Below, in pieces: positions 16,068-27,267 of a stretch of DNA of 64,000 bases. Below the pieces are notes generated by a model, which ran no database searches, had not been told where the DNA came from, and saw nothing but the letters and a program-made list of their open reading frames with translations. A program made the position numbers and the translations under genes. The stretch spans positions 1 through 64,000 of the forward strand of contig NZ_JACDIS010000011.1 of the NCBI RefSeq assembly GCF_013839525.1. Reading direction: 5' to 3'. The stretch is from Chthonobacter rhizosphaerae (lineage in GTDB: Bacteria; Pseudomonadota; Alphaproteobacteria; Rhizobiales; Pleomorphomonadaceae). The first letter of the stretch is position 1; each line of letters opens with the position of its first letter.

Positions 16068-16979
16068 TCATGACCAGTCCCCGGTCTGTAGCGTGGTGGG
16101 AGCAAAGGCGTCAAAAGCGCCGCGCAGGGGCATTGCGGCGGGCCGTCGAATCGTCCGTTTGACATCAACGGTCCAGATCCGCTCGGCGCCTTCGGGTGCA
16201 TCGCTGGTCCGCTCCCAGGAGATCTGGACGAGGCCCTGCACGTGCACGAGGTCGCCGTTCTCGAAATCCAGGAAGAGCAGCCCCGCGCGGGGATCCTCGA
16301 GCAGATTGCCGAGCGTGTCGAAGTAGCGGTTGCCTCGGAAGTCGGGAATTTCGAGCCGGCCGTCCGTGATCCGCGCGAAGCCGGGACGGCCGCCCCGGTG
16401 GGAGATGTCCAGCCCTCCGGCATCTCGGTCCGGTAACGCCGACCGGCTCGCCACGAAGAACGTGTCGGCCTCGCCGATCAGCGCCGCTGCCGCGGGGTCG
16501 AGGCCCGTTGTAGAGACAGCATCGGCTGTCGCGGTCGGGCCCGGCGATAGCCGCCGGGTCTGGATGTACTTCGCGCAGTTTCCGAAGCTCTGCCGAACGG
16601 CGACGGTGAATCCGTCACCATCGGCGTCCGTCACGGTGCCGTTGGCCCTGTTGCGGCGGCGCGTCTCGAACTCGAGGCCGAGCAGCCCCACCGGGGTGCC
16701 CGGCCGCAGCAGTCCGTGTGCCGGGTCCCCGGGCGACGGCATCGCAGCGACGCGCAGCGTCCGCTCGTCCGGGCTCGTCACGAAGCCGGGAGCGCCGGTC
16801 AGGACGGTGGCAATGGGATGTCCATCGGTGTCGGGGAGGCAGGCGAACAGGGCGGGTAGCAGCGCGAAGAACTGCCGGTGCTGGTCGGGCATGAAGTCGC
16901 GGATGGCGGCTCCGCCGGAGCCACCTCCCGCGAGCGCCTGGGCCATCAACTCACCGGGGTGGAAGGGCGAGGCATTCAT
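16068..16979 (-). CDS. Pyridoxamine 5'-phosphate oxidase-like flavoprotein
   Basis: A 303-residue protein with a split-barrel FMN-binding fold of the PNPOx-like type. The C-terminal half carries the clearest pattern (ADTFFVASRS, GGLDISHRGGRPGFARI, then GNRYFDTLGNLLEDPRAGLLFLDF). The first half looks like a second, more diverged copy, as in the longer family members. It is probably an FMN- or F420-dependent oxidoreductase of unknown substrate. It lies 3 bp after the GST stop codon, so the two are translated from one mRNA. Confidence 0.75.
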   Translation of the reverse strand: MNASPFHPGELMAQALAGGGSGGAAIRDFMPDQHRQFFALLPALFACLPDTDGHPIATVLTGAPGFVTSPDERTLRVAAMPSPGDPAHGLLRPGTPVGLLGLEFETRRRNRANGTVTDADGDGFTVAVRQSFGNCAKYIQTRRLSPGPTATADAVSTTGLDPAAAALIGEADTFFVASRSALPDRDAGGLDISHRGGRPGFARITDGRLEIPDFRGNRYFDTLGNLLEDPRAGLLFLDFENGDLVHVQGLVQISWERTSDAPEGAERIWTVDVKRTIRRPAAMPLRGAFDAFAPTTLQTGDWS

Positions 16980-16982
16980 GGC

Positions 16983-17606
16983 TCACGCAAGCTCCGGGAC
17001 GGGGGAAGCCGGCATCGGCTCGAACCAGGGCTCCACCGCGACCCGCCCCAGCCAGCGCCTCACGTTCGGATAGGGCTCGAGGGAGATGCCGCCTTCGGGC
17101 GCGTGGGCGACGTATGTGTGCATCGCGACGTCGGCGATCGTCAGGTGGTCGGCCGCAAGGTACTCACGTCCGTCGAGGTGACCGTCCATGAAGGTCAGTA
17201 ATCGCCTGGCGTTCGCTGTCGCCGCCGCCTCGTCGATCGGCGCGCCGAACACCTTCGAGACGCGCGCCAGAGCGGGGCCGTAGCGCAACTCGCCGGCCGA
17301 CAGCGACAGCCAGCGCTGCACGTTGGCCGCCCCGAGCGGATCGTTCGGCAGCCAACGGGATCGAGGAGCGCGGGTGTTCACGAGCCACACGAGGATGGCG
17401 TTGCTGTCGGCGAGCACGACGTCGCCGTCGCGCATCACCGGCACTTGGCCGAGCGGGTTCATGGCGAGGTATTCGGGCGACCGGCGCATCGACGGGTCCG
17501 CTTCGACGAAGCGGAAAGACAGGCCGAGGGCCCGCAGCATCAGACGAACGCGGTGAGAGTGTCCGGACAGGGTAACGCCGTAGAGAGTGATGTCCTGGGA
17601 GGCCAT
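16983..17606 (-). CDS. Glutathione S-transferase
   Basis: A 207-residue soluble GST. The N-terminal thioredoxin fold has LSGHSHRVRLMLRALGLSF with a catalytic Ser candidate, then NPLGQVPVMRDGDVVLADSNAILVWL (the cis-Pro and glutathione gamma-Glu site). The C-terminal helical domain has HLTIADVAMHTYV, the usual N-capping motif. The start at 17606 follows GAGGAG by 8 nt; an earlier in-frame ATG is less likely. It forms an operon with the PNPOx-like gene and is divergent from the LysR gene at 17706. Confidence 0.88.
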   Translation of the reverse strand: MASQDITLYGVTLSGHSHRVRLMLRALGLSFRFVEADPSMRRSPEYLAMNPLGQVPVMRDGDVVLADSNAILVWLVNTRAPRSRWLPNDPLGAANVQRWLSLSAGELRYGPALARVSKVFGAPIDEAAATANARRLLTFMDGHLDGREYLAADHLTIADVAMHTYVAHAPEGGISLEPYPNVRRWLGRVAVEPWFEPMPASPVPELA

Positions 17607-17684
17607 TAAAAGCTCCTCGCTGGTCGGGCCCCCGTTGTCGCACTTGCGCCTTGCGGACGAAACGGGCGACAAGGCGAAGACAGA

Positions 17685-17701
17685 ATTCCACTTTGCGGAA
17701 T
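17685..17701. promoter_or_regulatory. Candidate LysR operator between GST and lysR
   Basis: ATTCC-ACTTTGC-GGAAT is a perfect 5-bp inverted repeat with a 7-nt spacer, including T-N11-A. It sits just before the LysR start in the divergent gap. It overlaps the first of three consecutive ATGs (17700), which supports a start at 17703 or 17706. Confidence 0.5.
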
Positions 17702-17705
17702 GATG

Positions 17706-18602
17706 ATGGATCGCCTCGACGAACTTGACGTGCTTGTCGCGATCGTGGACACCGGCAGTCTGGCGGGCGCTGCCCGTCGCCTGAAGCGGTCGCCGCCGGC
17801 CGTGACCCGGATGCTCGCCGGCCTGGAGGCGCGGCTCGGGATCCGGCTCGTGGAACGCACGACGCGCCGCCTTGCCCCGACCGACGCCGGCCTGGTCCTC
17901 GTCGAGCAGGCGCGCCGCATCCTAGCCGACTACGACGGGGCCGTATCCATCGCCGCCGATGCACCCCTGCGCGGGACGTTGCGGATCACCGCGCCCGTCG
18001 TGTTCGGTCGACGCCACGTCACGCCCGTCGTGCTGTCCTTCCTCGCCGCGCATCCGGGGATCGACGTCGACCTGATGCTGCACGACCGCAACCTCGATCT
18101 GATCGAGGAGCGGCTGCACGCGGCGGTCCGCATCGGCCTGCTGGAGTCGACGGGTCTCGTCGTCCGCAAGGTCGGCGTCGTCCGGCGGGTGCTCGTCGCC
18201 GCGCCCGAGTATCTGGAGTCTCACGGCGTTCCGGCCCACCCGACCGACCTCGCCTCCCACCAGATCGTGATGTCCGGGGCCGTTTCGTTCAGCGCCGATT
18301 GGAGCTTCGGGGATGGCCCCCGTACGGTCGGCGTGCGGGTCTCGCCCCGTATACGCTTCAACGAGGTGGAGGCAGCGCTCCAGGCCGCCCGTGCAGGCTT
18401 CGGCATCACGCGCGCGCTATCGTATCAGGTCCGCGACGACGTCGCCGCCGGCCGGCTCGTCCGCATTCTGGCCGCGCACGAGCCGGCTCCCTTGCCGGTC
18501 CACATCGTGCTGCCCAGCGGCCGCGTCCTGGCGTCCAAGGTTCGGGCGTTCGTGGACCACGCGGTCGAGAGCTTCGGCCGGCTCGGCGCCCTGCACGAGT
18601 GA
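17706..18602 (+). CDS. LysR-family transcriptional regulator
   Basis: A 298-residue LysR regulator. The HTH contains GSLAGAARRLKRSPPAVTRMLAGLEARLG, and the effector domain holds LRGTLRITAPVVFGRRHVTP and AVRIGLLESTGLVVRKVG, as in the group that controls oxidoreductase or GST genes. It is divergent from GST, with an inverted repeat in between. The start could also be at 17700 or 17703. Confidence 0.88.
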   Translation: MDRLDELDVLVAIVDTGSLAGAARRLKRSPPAVTRMLAGLEARLGIRLVERTTRRLAPTDAGLVLVEQARRILADYDGAVSIAADAPLRGTLRITAPVVFGRRHVTPVVLSFLAAHPGIDVDLMLHDRNLDLIEERLHAAVRIGLLESTGLVVRKVGVVRRVLVAAPEYLESHGVPAHPTDLASHQIVMSGAVSFSADWSFGDGPRTVGVRVSPRIRFNEVEAALQAARAGFGITRALSYQVRDDVAAGRLVRILAAHEPAPLPVHIVLPSGRVLASKVRAFVDHAVESFGRLGALHE

Positions 18603-19054
18603 CGAAAGTTGCGGGGCGTCTTCGAAGGGCTCGCGTCGCTCGGCTGCCGGATGCGCTAGGCATTGGCGACGTCCCTGTCGGCGAAGTGACGGCTGACGGT
18701 CACCAAGCCCGGCGAAGGTTCCTGTACGTTGAAGTTGGGCGCTCCCGGGTTCGCCGAAGGAATGCAGGCCAGGCTCGTCAGGGACTCGAGGTCGTCGGCA
18801 AGCGGTCGTGTCCCATCGGGTGGCGTAACTTAACGGCAGCGAAGCCGCCCGCACGCGCGCCTTCTGTTGCGCCGTAGCGGGCGGGCGGCTTCGAGGGGAT
18901 GGTCATCGGCGGATCGTCGGCAACGTCGGGTTTGCGACGACGCAACCTCATCGAGGACCCACCGATGACCGACGGTTGATCGACGGCGCCGCGCCGGCGA
19001 ATTCTAATGTTCTGGACCCTTGGGCCGCGGTGCTCCGCGTGCGGGGGTGCCACG
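18603..19054. other. No supported gene
   Basis: Only short frames without domain similarity are seen. Codon use and translations look random, as expected for decayed cargo close to the end of a transposon. Confidence 0.4.
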
Positions 19055-19393
19055 ATGAGAGAGCTGACGATGACCGCGCCCAAAGATCCCGTGTCGTCCG
19101 ACCTTGCTCGCAGCCCCCAGGTCGCTGTGTCGGGATCTTCCGGCGGAAAACCCATCGCGACCGCAATCCCCATCCGGGTCGAAGGGTGCACTGATTTCGT
19201 CGCCGCCGGCGAGCTAAGGGAGTATCTCGCGGCAAGGGGAATGCATATGCCGTTCTTGCAGGCGATGGCCTGCGTGCAGATGGCGCGGGCAGCCTGGGAG
19301 GCGCGGGAGGCGCGGGAGGCGCCCGAAAGCTATCCCGCGAACGTGTCCGGTGAGCAAGCCGGTAACCGCGCGACCGGGCATCGGGATAGCTAG
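19055..19393 (+). CDS. Hypothetical protein near the gyrB end of Tn-A
   Basis: A 112-residue frame. The middle (FVAAGELREYLAARGMHMPFLQAMACVQMARAAWEAREA) is helical and looks coding; the ends are low in complexity. No family is recognised. The start at 19055 follows a G-rich stretch; an alternative ATG is at 19007. It is the last possible gene before the transposon end, and it is uncertain. Confidence 0.35.
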   Translation: MRELTMTAPKDPVSSDLARSPQVAVSGSSGGKPIATAIPIRVEGCTDFVAAGELREYLAARGMHMPFLQAMACVQMARAAWEAREAREAPESYPANVSGEQAGNRATGHRDS

Positions 19394-19600
19394 CGCCCTG
19401 CGCGGGACCCCACTTCATCCTGGGCAGCACCCGGTGTGTCCCGGCGCCGGTATGCAGTTTTCGAACTGCCGCCAGCGGTCGAAAGGCGGCTCGAAACCTC
19501 TCGCCGATTGCGAGACTGGTTCAAAACGTGCGCCCTCGAAGACGTACTGCGTCGGAGCCGTTAGCAGGCTGAGCGGCTCATAGAGAAGAAAAATACGGAT

Positions 19601-19696
19601 ACAGAGTGCTTTCCGAATTCGGAGGGCTGGGCACTGAAGTGCTTTCGCAGGTGAGTGACTCTCCTTTCATGGGGAGTAACTCAGCTTTCAGGCACA
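19601..19696. repeat. gyrB-proximal (R-type) end of Tn-A with packed sites
   Basis: On the reverse strand, sites lie at 19678-19690 (TGAAAGCTGAGTT), 19657-19669 (TGAAAGGAGAGTC), 19636-19647 (CGAAAGCACTTC) and 19601-19615 (CGGAAAGCACTCTGT), spaced 21, 22 and 33 bp. This is like the packed TnsB sites of the Tn7 right end. The region 19394-19600 holds no gene. Confidence 0.7.
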
Positions 19697-19701
19697 GGAG
19701 C
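19697..19701. repeat. Target-site duplication GGAGC, right copy
   Basis: An exact repeat of 4804-4808. It is separated from the gyrB stop codon by one base (19702), so the insertion left gyrB intact. Confidence 0.8.
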
Positions 19702-19702
19702 C

Positions 19703-22150
<2,448 letters not shown>

Positions 22151-22303
22151 TTACGAGATGGAGCGACCCTCGTCTTACCGGGGTCCGACGGCCGGTTCAA
22201 CACGGCCGAATTTTCCGCAGAATCCCTTGTAAATCAGGCCCTTTGGAGGCGTCCGGACCGGTCTCGGGGCGGTTATCCGCAAGAAGGTGGCGCCGGGTGC
22301 GAA

Positions 22304-23416
22304 TCAGGCCGTCACGGCGACGATCTCGGTCGCCTCCGAAACCGGCTCGAAGGGGGCCCGGTCGGTGCCGGTCATGAACACCTGGCCGCCGAGGTCGGAC
22401 AGGATCGCGAACAGCGACCCGCGCCGGCCCGGATCGAGGTGGGCGACCACCTCGTCGAGGAGGAGAACGGGGGTCTGCCGGGCGAGTTCCGCCACCAGGC
22501 GGGCCTGGGCGAGCACGAGGCCGATGAGGAGCGCCTTCTGCTCGCCGGTGGACGACAAGGCCGCCGGCATGTCCTTCACGGCGTGGTGGACGACGAAATC
22601 GGCCCGATGGGCGCCGACGAGCGTGCGCCCGGCGGCCCGGTCGCGCGAGCGGCCGGCGGCGAGGTCGGCCCGGTACCAGTCCTCCACGTCGGAGGCCGAC
22701 CCGGTGTCGAGCGCCGCCTCCAGGTCGCCCTCCAGGCTGACGCGCGCGGTCGGGAAGAGGTCCGCCGCGGGACCGGCGGCCACCAGCCGTTCCAGGCAGC
22801 CGACCGCCTCGCGCCGGGCGGCCGCGACGGCGACGCCCGCCTCGGCGATCTGCGCCTCCACGGCGTCGAGCCAGGCCGGGTCGGACCGGTGGTCCTCCAG
22901 GAGGCGGTTGCGGTTCGTCAGCGCCTGCTCCAGGCCGGCGACGCGGCGGCCGTGCCCGGGATCGAGGGCGAGCACCATGCGGTCGAGAAAGCGGCGCCGG
23001 TCGGCGGCCGGGCCGGTGAAGAGGCCGTCCATGGCGGGCGTCAGCCAGAGGACCCGCAGATGATCGGTGAAGGCTTCCGCGGAGCGGACCGGCTCCCCGT
23101 CCACCCGGGCGAGGCGCGACGGCTCGTCCGGCAGGTTGCCGGTGCCGAGCCGGACCGCCCCATAGAGTCCCTCCACGTCCGCCGACACGGACCAGCCGCC
23201 GGGTCCGCCGATGCGGGCGACCTGCGCCATGGCGGCCCGACGCAGGCCGCGGCCGGGGGACAGGAAGGAGATCGCCTCCAGGCAGTTGGTCTTGCCGACC
23301 CCGTTGTCGCCGACGAGCGCCACCGACCGGCGCCCCGGCGCGAGCGCGAAGGCGGCGTGGTTGCGGAAGTCGGTCAGCCGGAGGGCGGTGACGAAGACGC
23401 GGGCGGGACTGTCCAT
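22304..23416 (-). CDS. recF: DNA replication and repair protein RecF
   Basis: A 370-residue SMC-like ATPase that loads RecA at gaps with RecO and RecR. The Walker A (VGDNGVGKTN), the ABC signature (LSSTGEQKAL) and Walker B (PVLLLDEVVAHLD) are intact. The ATG at 23416 places FVTALRLTDFRNHA near the N terminus, as in relatives. A GTG at 23446 that overlaps the dnaN stop by 4 nt is an alternative and would allow translational coupling. It is third in the classical dnaA-dnaN-recF-gyrB order. Confidence 0.95.
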   Translation of the reverse strand: MDSPARVFVTALRLTDFRNHAAFALAPGRRSVALVGDNGVGKTNCLEAISFLSPGRGLRRAAMAQVARIGGPGGWSVSADVEGLYGAVRLGTGNLPDEPSRLARVDGEPVRSAEAFTDHLRVLWLTPAMDGLFTGPAADRRRFLDRMVLALDPGHGRRVAGLEQALTNRNRLLEDHRSDPAWLDAVEAQIAEAGVAVAAARREAVGCLERLVAAGPAADLFPTARVSLEGDLEAALDTGSASDVEDWYRADLAAGRSRDRAAGRTLVGAHRADFVVHHAVKDMPAALSSTGEQKALLIGLVLAQARLVAELARQTPVLLLDEVVAHLDPGRRGSLFAILSDLGGQVFMTGTDRAPFEPVSEATEIVAVTA

Positions 23417-23442
23417 CGGGGTCGGGCCTCGATCGAGCCCGG

Positions 23443-24561
23443 TCACACCCGCATCGGCATGAGGACGTAGAGGGTCTCCACGTCGTCCGCGTCCTGGACG
23501 AGGGTCGGCGAGCCGGGGTCGGCGAGCCTGAAGACCGCCGTCTCGGTGGTCAGCTGGCCGGTGATGTCGAGGAGGTAGCGGGCGTTGAAGCCGATGTCGA
23601 GCGGATCCTCGTCATACTCGACCACAAGCTCCTCGGTCGCCGAGCCGCTGTCCGGGTTCACCACCGTGAGGGTCATGCGGCCCTCCGCCAGGGTGAGCTT
23701 CACGGCCCGGCCGCGCTCCGACGAGATGGTGGAGACGCGGTCGACCGCCTCGGCGAACTCCGCCCGGTCCACCTTCAGCTCCTTGTCGTTGCCCTGCGGG
23801 ATGACCCGGCCGTAGTCCGGGAAGGTGCCGTCGATGAGCTTGGAGGTGAGCACCACGTCGCCGGTGGAGATGCGGATCTTGGCGTCGGAGAGCTCGACCG
23901 CCACGTCCGCGTCCGGCTCGTCCAGGAGGCGCTGGATCTCGCCCACGGTCTTACGCGGCACGATGATGCCCGGCATGCCCTCCGACCCGGCGGGGGCCGG
24001 CACGTCGGCCCGGGCGAGGCGGTGCCCGTCCGTGGCGACGGCCCTGAAGCGGCGGCCGTTCGGGGTTTCCACCGTGTGGAGGAAGATGCCGTTCAGATAG
24101 TAGCGGATCTCCTCGTTGGAGATGGCGAACTGGGTCTTGTCGATGAGCCGGCGCAGATCGCGGGCCTTCAGGTCGAACCGGTGGCTGAAGTCGCCGACCG
24201 TGATGTCCGGGAAGTCGCTCTCCGGCAGCATCTGGAGCGAGAAGCGGGACCGGCCGGACGCGATGGCGAGCGTCGCTCCGTCCGGGGAGGTCTCCAGGCC
24301 GACCTGGGCGCCGTCGGGCAGCTTGCGGACGATGTCGTAGAACATGTGCGCCGGCACGGTGGTGGCGCCCGGCCGCTCCACCATGGCCGGCACGGTCTCC
24401 AGCGCCTCCAGGTCCAGGTCGGTCGCCTTCAGCTGGAGGCTGCCGTCGCGGGTGCGCAGGAGCACGTTCGACAGGATCGGGATCGTGTTGCGGCGTTCGA
24501 CGACCCGGTGCACGTGCGTGAGAGACTTCAGAAGGTGCGACCGCTCGAGCGTTACGCGCAT
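23443..24561 (-). CDS. dnaN: DNA polymerase III sliding clamp, beta subunit
   Basis: A 372-residue clamp protein with three repeated clamp domains. Typical segments are LVERSHLL-like at the start (MRVTLERSHLLKSLTHVHRVVERRNTIP cut short here), SRFSLQMLPESDFP, GIFLHTV, ATDGHRLA, LLDEPDADV, and the C-terminal YVLMPMRV that forms the peptide-binding pocket. The ATG at 24561 gives the standard family length; the frame upstream is non-coding. It is downstream of dnaA, on the same strand. Confidence 0.96.
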   Translation of the reverse strand: MRVTLERSHLLKSLTHVHRVVERRNTIPILSNVLLRTRDGSLQLKATDLDLEALETVPAMVERPGATTVPAHMFYDIVRKLPDGAQVGLETSPDGATLAIASGRSRFSLQMLPESDFPDITVGDFSHRFDLKARDLRRLIDKTQFAISNEEIRYYLNGIFLHTVETPNGRRFRAVATDGHRLARADVPAPAGSEGMPGIIVPRKTVGEIQRLLDEPDADVAVELSDAKIRISTGDVVLTSKLIDGTFPDYGRVIPQGNDKELKVDRAEFAEAVDRVSTISSERGRAVKLTLAEGRMTLTVVNPDSGSATEELVVEYDEDPLDIGFNARYLLDITGQLTTETAVFRLADPGSPTLVQDADDVETLYVLMPMRV

Positions 24562-24816
24562 GGTGGTCCCGTGTGGCGTGGAAGACCGGCCGGGCGGCGG
24601 ACGAACGCTGAACGGCGGACTTCTCGACTTGAGGAGGGCTTCTCGACAAGGAGAAAAACGGCCCGCGCCGGCCGCCGAAGCGCCCACGCGGGGACACGCA
24701 ATGTGGCCACCGCGGGGCCGGAAAGCAAGCCCCGCCGGCCACCGGCGGCGGGTCCTGTGCAAAGCGGGGACGAGCGTGCCCGGAGGAGGCGCGGGAGCGC
24801 CCGGCCGGAGGGCCGG

Positions 24817-26310
24817 TCAGGCCTCCAGCATGCGCTTCAGCACCTCGATCTCCTGGGCGAGAACCTCGTCCGTGCCGACCATCTCCTCCACCTTGCGGAC
24901 TGCATGGAGGACGGTGGTGTGGTCGCGCCCGCCGAACCGCCGGCCGATCTCCGGCAGGGAGCGCGGGGTGAGCGCCTTCGACAGGAACATGGCGATCTGG
25001 CGCGGCCAGACGATCGAGCGGGTCCGCCGGCTGGACAGGAGGTCCTGCTTGGACACGTTGTAGTGCTTGGCGACGACGCGCTGGATGTCCTCGATCTTCA
25101 CCCGGCGCGTGTCGGTGGCGCGGATGAGGTCGCGGAGCGTGGTCTCCGCCATCGCGAGGGTGACGGCGAGGCCGGTCAGCTGGTTGTGTCCGACGAGGCG
25201 CGTGACGGCGCCCTCCAGGTCACGGCCGTTGGTGGTGACGTTGCGGGTGATGAAGTCGATCACGTCCTCCGGCACCTGGAAGGCCGGGTGCTGCTGGCGG
25301 GCGAGGTCGATCCGCCGCTCCACGATCTGGCGGCGCAGCCCGAGATCCGGGGCGGAGATCTCCACCATGAGACCGCCGGCGAGGCGCGAGCGGACGCGCT
25401 CGTCCAGGGTCTCCAGCTCGACCGGCGGCCGGTCGGCGGCGACGATCACCTGGCGGGCGCCGTCGATCAGGGAGTTGACCGTGTGGCAGAATTCCTGCTG
25501 CACCTGCTTGCCGTGCAGGAACTGCATGTCGTCGATGATGAGAAGGTCAATCTGGCGCAGCGCCTCCTTGAAGGCGATGGCCGACTGGGTCTGCAGCGCG
25601 TGCACGAACCGGTACATGAAGTGCTCGGCCGTCAGGTAGAGGACCTTCAGGTCCGGACGGCCGGTGCGGATCTGGTGGGTGATGGCCTGCAGGAGGTGGG
25701 TCTTGCCGAGGCCGACCGACGCGTGGAGGTAGAGCGGGTTGAACTTGACGCCGCCGGCGCCCGGCCCTTCGGCCACCTGGCGGGCGGCCGCGAGCGCGAA
25801 CCGGTTGGCGGACCCTTCGACGAAGGTGTCGAAGGTGTAGCGGCCGTCGAGGGGCGAGGAGCAGTCGTCGAACAGGCTGGCCTGGGGGGCGGCCTGGCGG
25901 GGCGCCTCCTTGCGGACGGGCTCGGCCTCGAAGCGGATCGTGCTCGCCGTCACCGGCGGGACCACGGAGGCGGTGGACGGGGCGCCGGCGGGCTCCAGGC
26001 GGGCGGGCACGTCCGAGCGGCCGCGGATGGCGGTGCGGACGGTGACCTCGACCTTGCGGACGGAGGCGCTCTGGGCCTGCCAGAGAGCGGTCAGCTTGTC
26101 GCGATAGTGGGTGGCGATCCAGGACTTCAGGAACCGGGTCGGCACGGACAGCACCACGGTGCCGCCGTCGATGCCCTCCAGGTTCATGCCGGCGAACCAG
26201 CAGGAGAAGACTTCCTCGCCGAGGTCGGATTTCAGGCGGCCGAGCACCTGGCTCCAGGCGTCCCGGTGGCGCGGTTTGTCGCCGTCCTGGCTGAAGTCCG
26301 CTTCAAGCAT
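24817..26310 (-). CDS. dnaA: Chromosomal replication initiator DnaA
   Basis: A 497-residue initiator. Domain I (about 17-95: WSQVLGRLKSDLGEEVFSCWF) is followed by a variable linker. Domain III is AAA+ with Walker A (ASVGLGKTHLLQAI) and Walker B (LLIIDDMQFL). Domain IV holds the DNA-binding signature GGRDHTTVLHAVRKVEEM. The ATG at 26310 follows GAGGAGG by 6 nt; an ATG at 26376 lacks support. The gap to rpsT is GANTC-rich, which suggests CcrM-linked control of this promoter, as known in Caulobacter. Confidence 0.97.
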   Translation of the reverse strand: MLEADFSQDGDKPRHRDAWSQVLGRLKSDLGEEVFSCWFAGMNLEGIDGGTVVLSVPTRFLKSWIATHYRDKLTALWQAQSASVRKVEVTVRTAIRGRSDVPARLEPAGAPSTASVVPPVTASTIRFEAEPVRKEAPRQAAPQASLFDDCSSPLDGRYTFDTFVEGSANRFALAAARQVAEGPGAGGVKFNPLYLHASVGLGKTHLLQAITHQIRTGRPDLKVLYLTAEHFMYRFVHALQTQSAIAFKEALRQIDLLIIDDMQFLHGKQVQQEFCHTVNSLIDGARQVIVAADRPPVELETLDERVRSRLAGGLMVEISAPDLGLRRQIVERRIDLARQQHPAFQVPEDVIDFITRNVTTNGRDLEGAVTRLVGHNQLTGLAVTLAMAETTLRDLIRATDTRRVKIEDIQRVVAKHYNVSKQDLLSSRRTRSIVWPRQIAMFLSKALTPRSLPEIGRRFGGRDHTTVLHAVRKVEEMVGTDEVLAQEIEVLKRMLEA

Positions 26311-27193
26311 TCCTGCCTCCTCGAGGTCATCGCGTCTCGCACCCGTCGCCGCCTGCAGGTGGAGAGAAAAAAGCACACACGGTCCTGCCGCCCGGAGATC
26401 CGGGCGCCGTCAGCCGGCCCTGTCGGCCGTCGTTCCGTCAGATGGTCTGGAACTGGTCGGTCAGGGGCGCCCTGGCGGGCGGGCCGTCGCCGAGGCCGCC
26501 GCCGGCCGGCCACCGAGGAGCGCCGCCGCGGGCCGATCCGCCGCCCGCCCGTCCGCGTGCCGGCGATCGGGCGGCCCCTGATCCGCCCCGGCGATCGCCT
26601 TCAGGAATGAACCCCGTCATTGCCATGCCAACCCCGTTGCCGGGTCCGATAAACCCGGCTTCAGCCAATTCAACAATTTGAGATTTCCCCAAGCTGTCGA
26701 GCAAGCACTGACGGCTACTCGGCACCGGGGAAGAAGCAATGAAGACTATCCGAGTCATTACGGTCCGGATCGTTTGCGAATGCTGATGTAGAGACCGTAA
26801 GTATCAGAGTCTATTGCCACATTACCGTCGAAATCTCGTCGCCGCCCGACGGTAGGTTGACCATACACAGGCGGTTTGAAGCGAGCAAGCCGTGAATCAT
26901 CGGCTTGGATATACCTTGCTTTAACCATTGCCCGGAACGGCCGTCCGGCCCCTGAGGAACCCCTGGCGAAGGCTTTGGGATTCAAGCAATTCCCGAAATC
27001 GATTCGGCGCGGGACACATCATGCAACCGCGATTAAATGTTGCACGCAGGTGGGTCCCGGGCGGTTTTGGAGCCGGCTCTGCACCGGCCGGCGACCCCGA
27101 CGTATCCTCAAGCCTCTGAAACTGTTGAACGTTTTCTGCCACGCCGCGGAGTCATGACAAACCCGACAATAAGCCGCGTAAAGAATTCGCACG
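26311..27193. other. dnaA upstream region, possible regulatory or oriC region
   Basis: Between dnaA and rpsT lie 883 bp without a convincing gene (a 75-residue frame at 26758-26985 minus has no domain). From 26620 on it is AT-richer. Six GANTC sites occur in 402 bp: 26752, 26807, 26894, 26979, 27001 and 27149. The best DnaA-box resemblance is CCATACACA near 26872 (7/9); no cluster is visible. It certainly contains the dnaA promoter. Replication origin status is uncertain. Confidence 0.45.
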
Positions 27194-27219
27194 AAAAAAG
27201 GCCCGGCGGTTGCCGGGCC
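27194..27219 (-). terminator. Rho-independent terminator of rpsT
   Basis: On the minus strand the stem GGCCCGGC-AACC-GCCGGGCC is followed by six Ts. It lies about 50 bp past the rpsT stop. This is the clearest intrinsic terminator in the window. Confidence 0.9.
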
Positions 27220-27267
27220 TTGTAGCAAGACGCATCCATGAATCTGACAGCGTCGAAAGTACTCGCC

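Larger units (their letters stand above)
4809..19696. mobile_element. Tn-A: 14.9-kb Tn7-like transposon inserted after gyrB
   Basis: The ends are a perfect 19-bp inverted repeat, TGTGCCTGAAAGCTGAGTT (4809-4827) and its complement (19678-19696), flanked by identical GGAGC. Both ends contain further GAAAG-type sites: spaced 59 and 55 bp at the left and packed 21, 22 and 33 bp at the gyrB end. The only transposition gene left is the C-terminal part of a TniQ/TnsD-like protein next to the left end, transcribed toward that end, which is where tnsD sits relative to the Tn7 ends. Cargo is metabolic, with several LysR regulators. The insertion lies 1 bp past the gyrB stop, counting the duplication. 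The element must rely on a transposase elsewhere, if it moves at all. Confidence 0.8.

Noticed and set aside
22272-22280. TTATCCGCA as a DnaA box in the gyrB-recF gap
   Set aside because: A single site with one mismatch and no cluster around it.
24022-26610. Open frame of 862 codons opposite dnaN and dnaA
   Set aside because: Shadow of real genes in GC-rich DNA; no domain or ribosome binding site.
26758-26985. 75-residue frame upstream of dnaA
   Set aside because: No domain and a weak start; it overlaps the probable promoter region.
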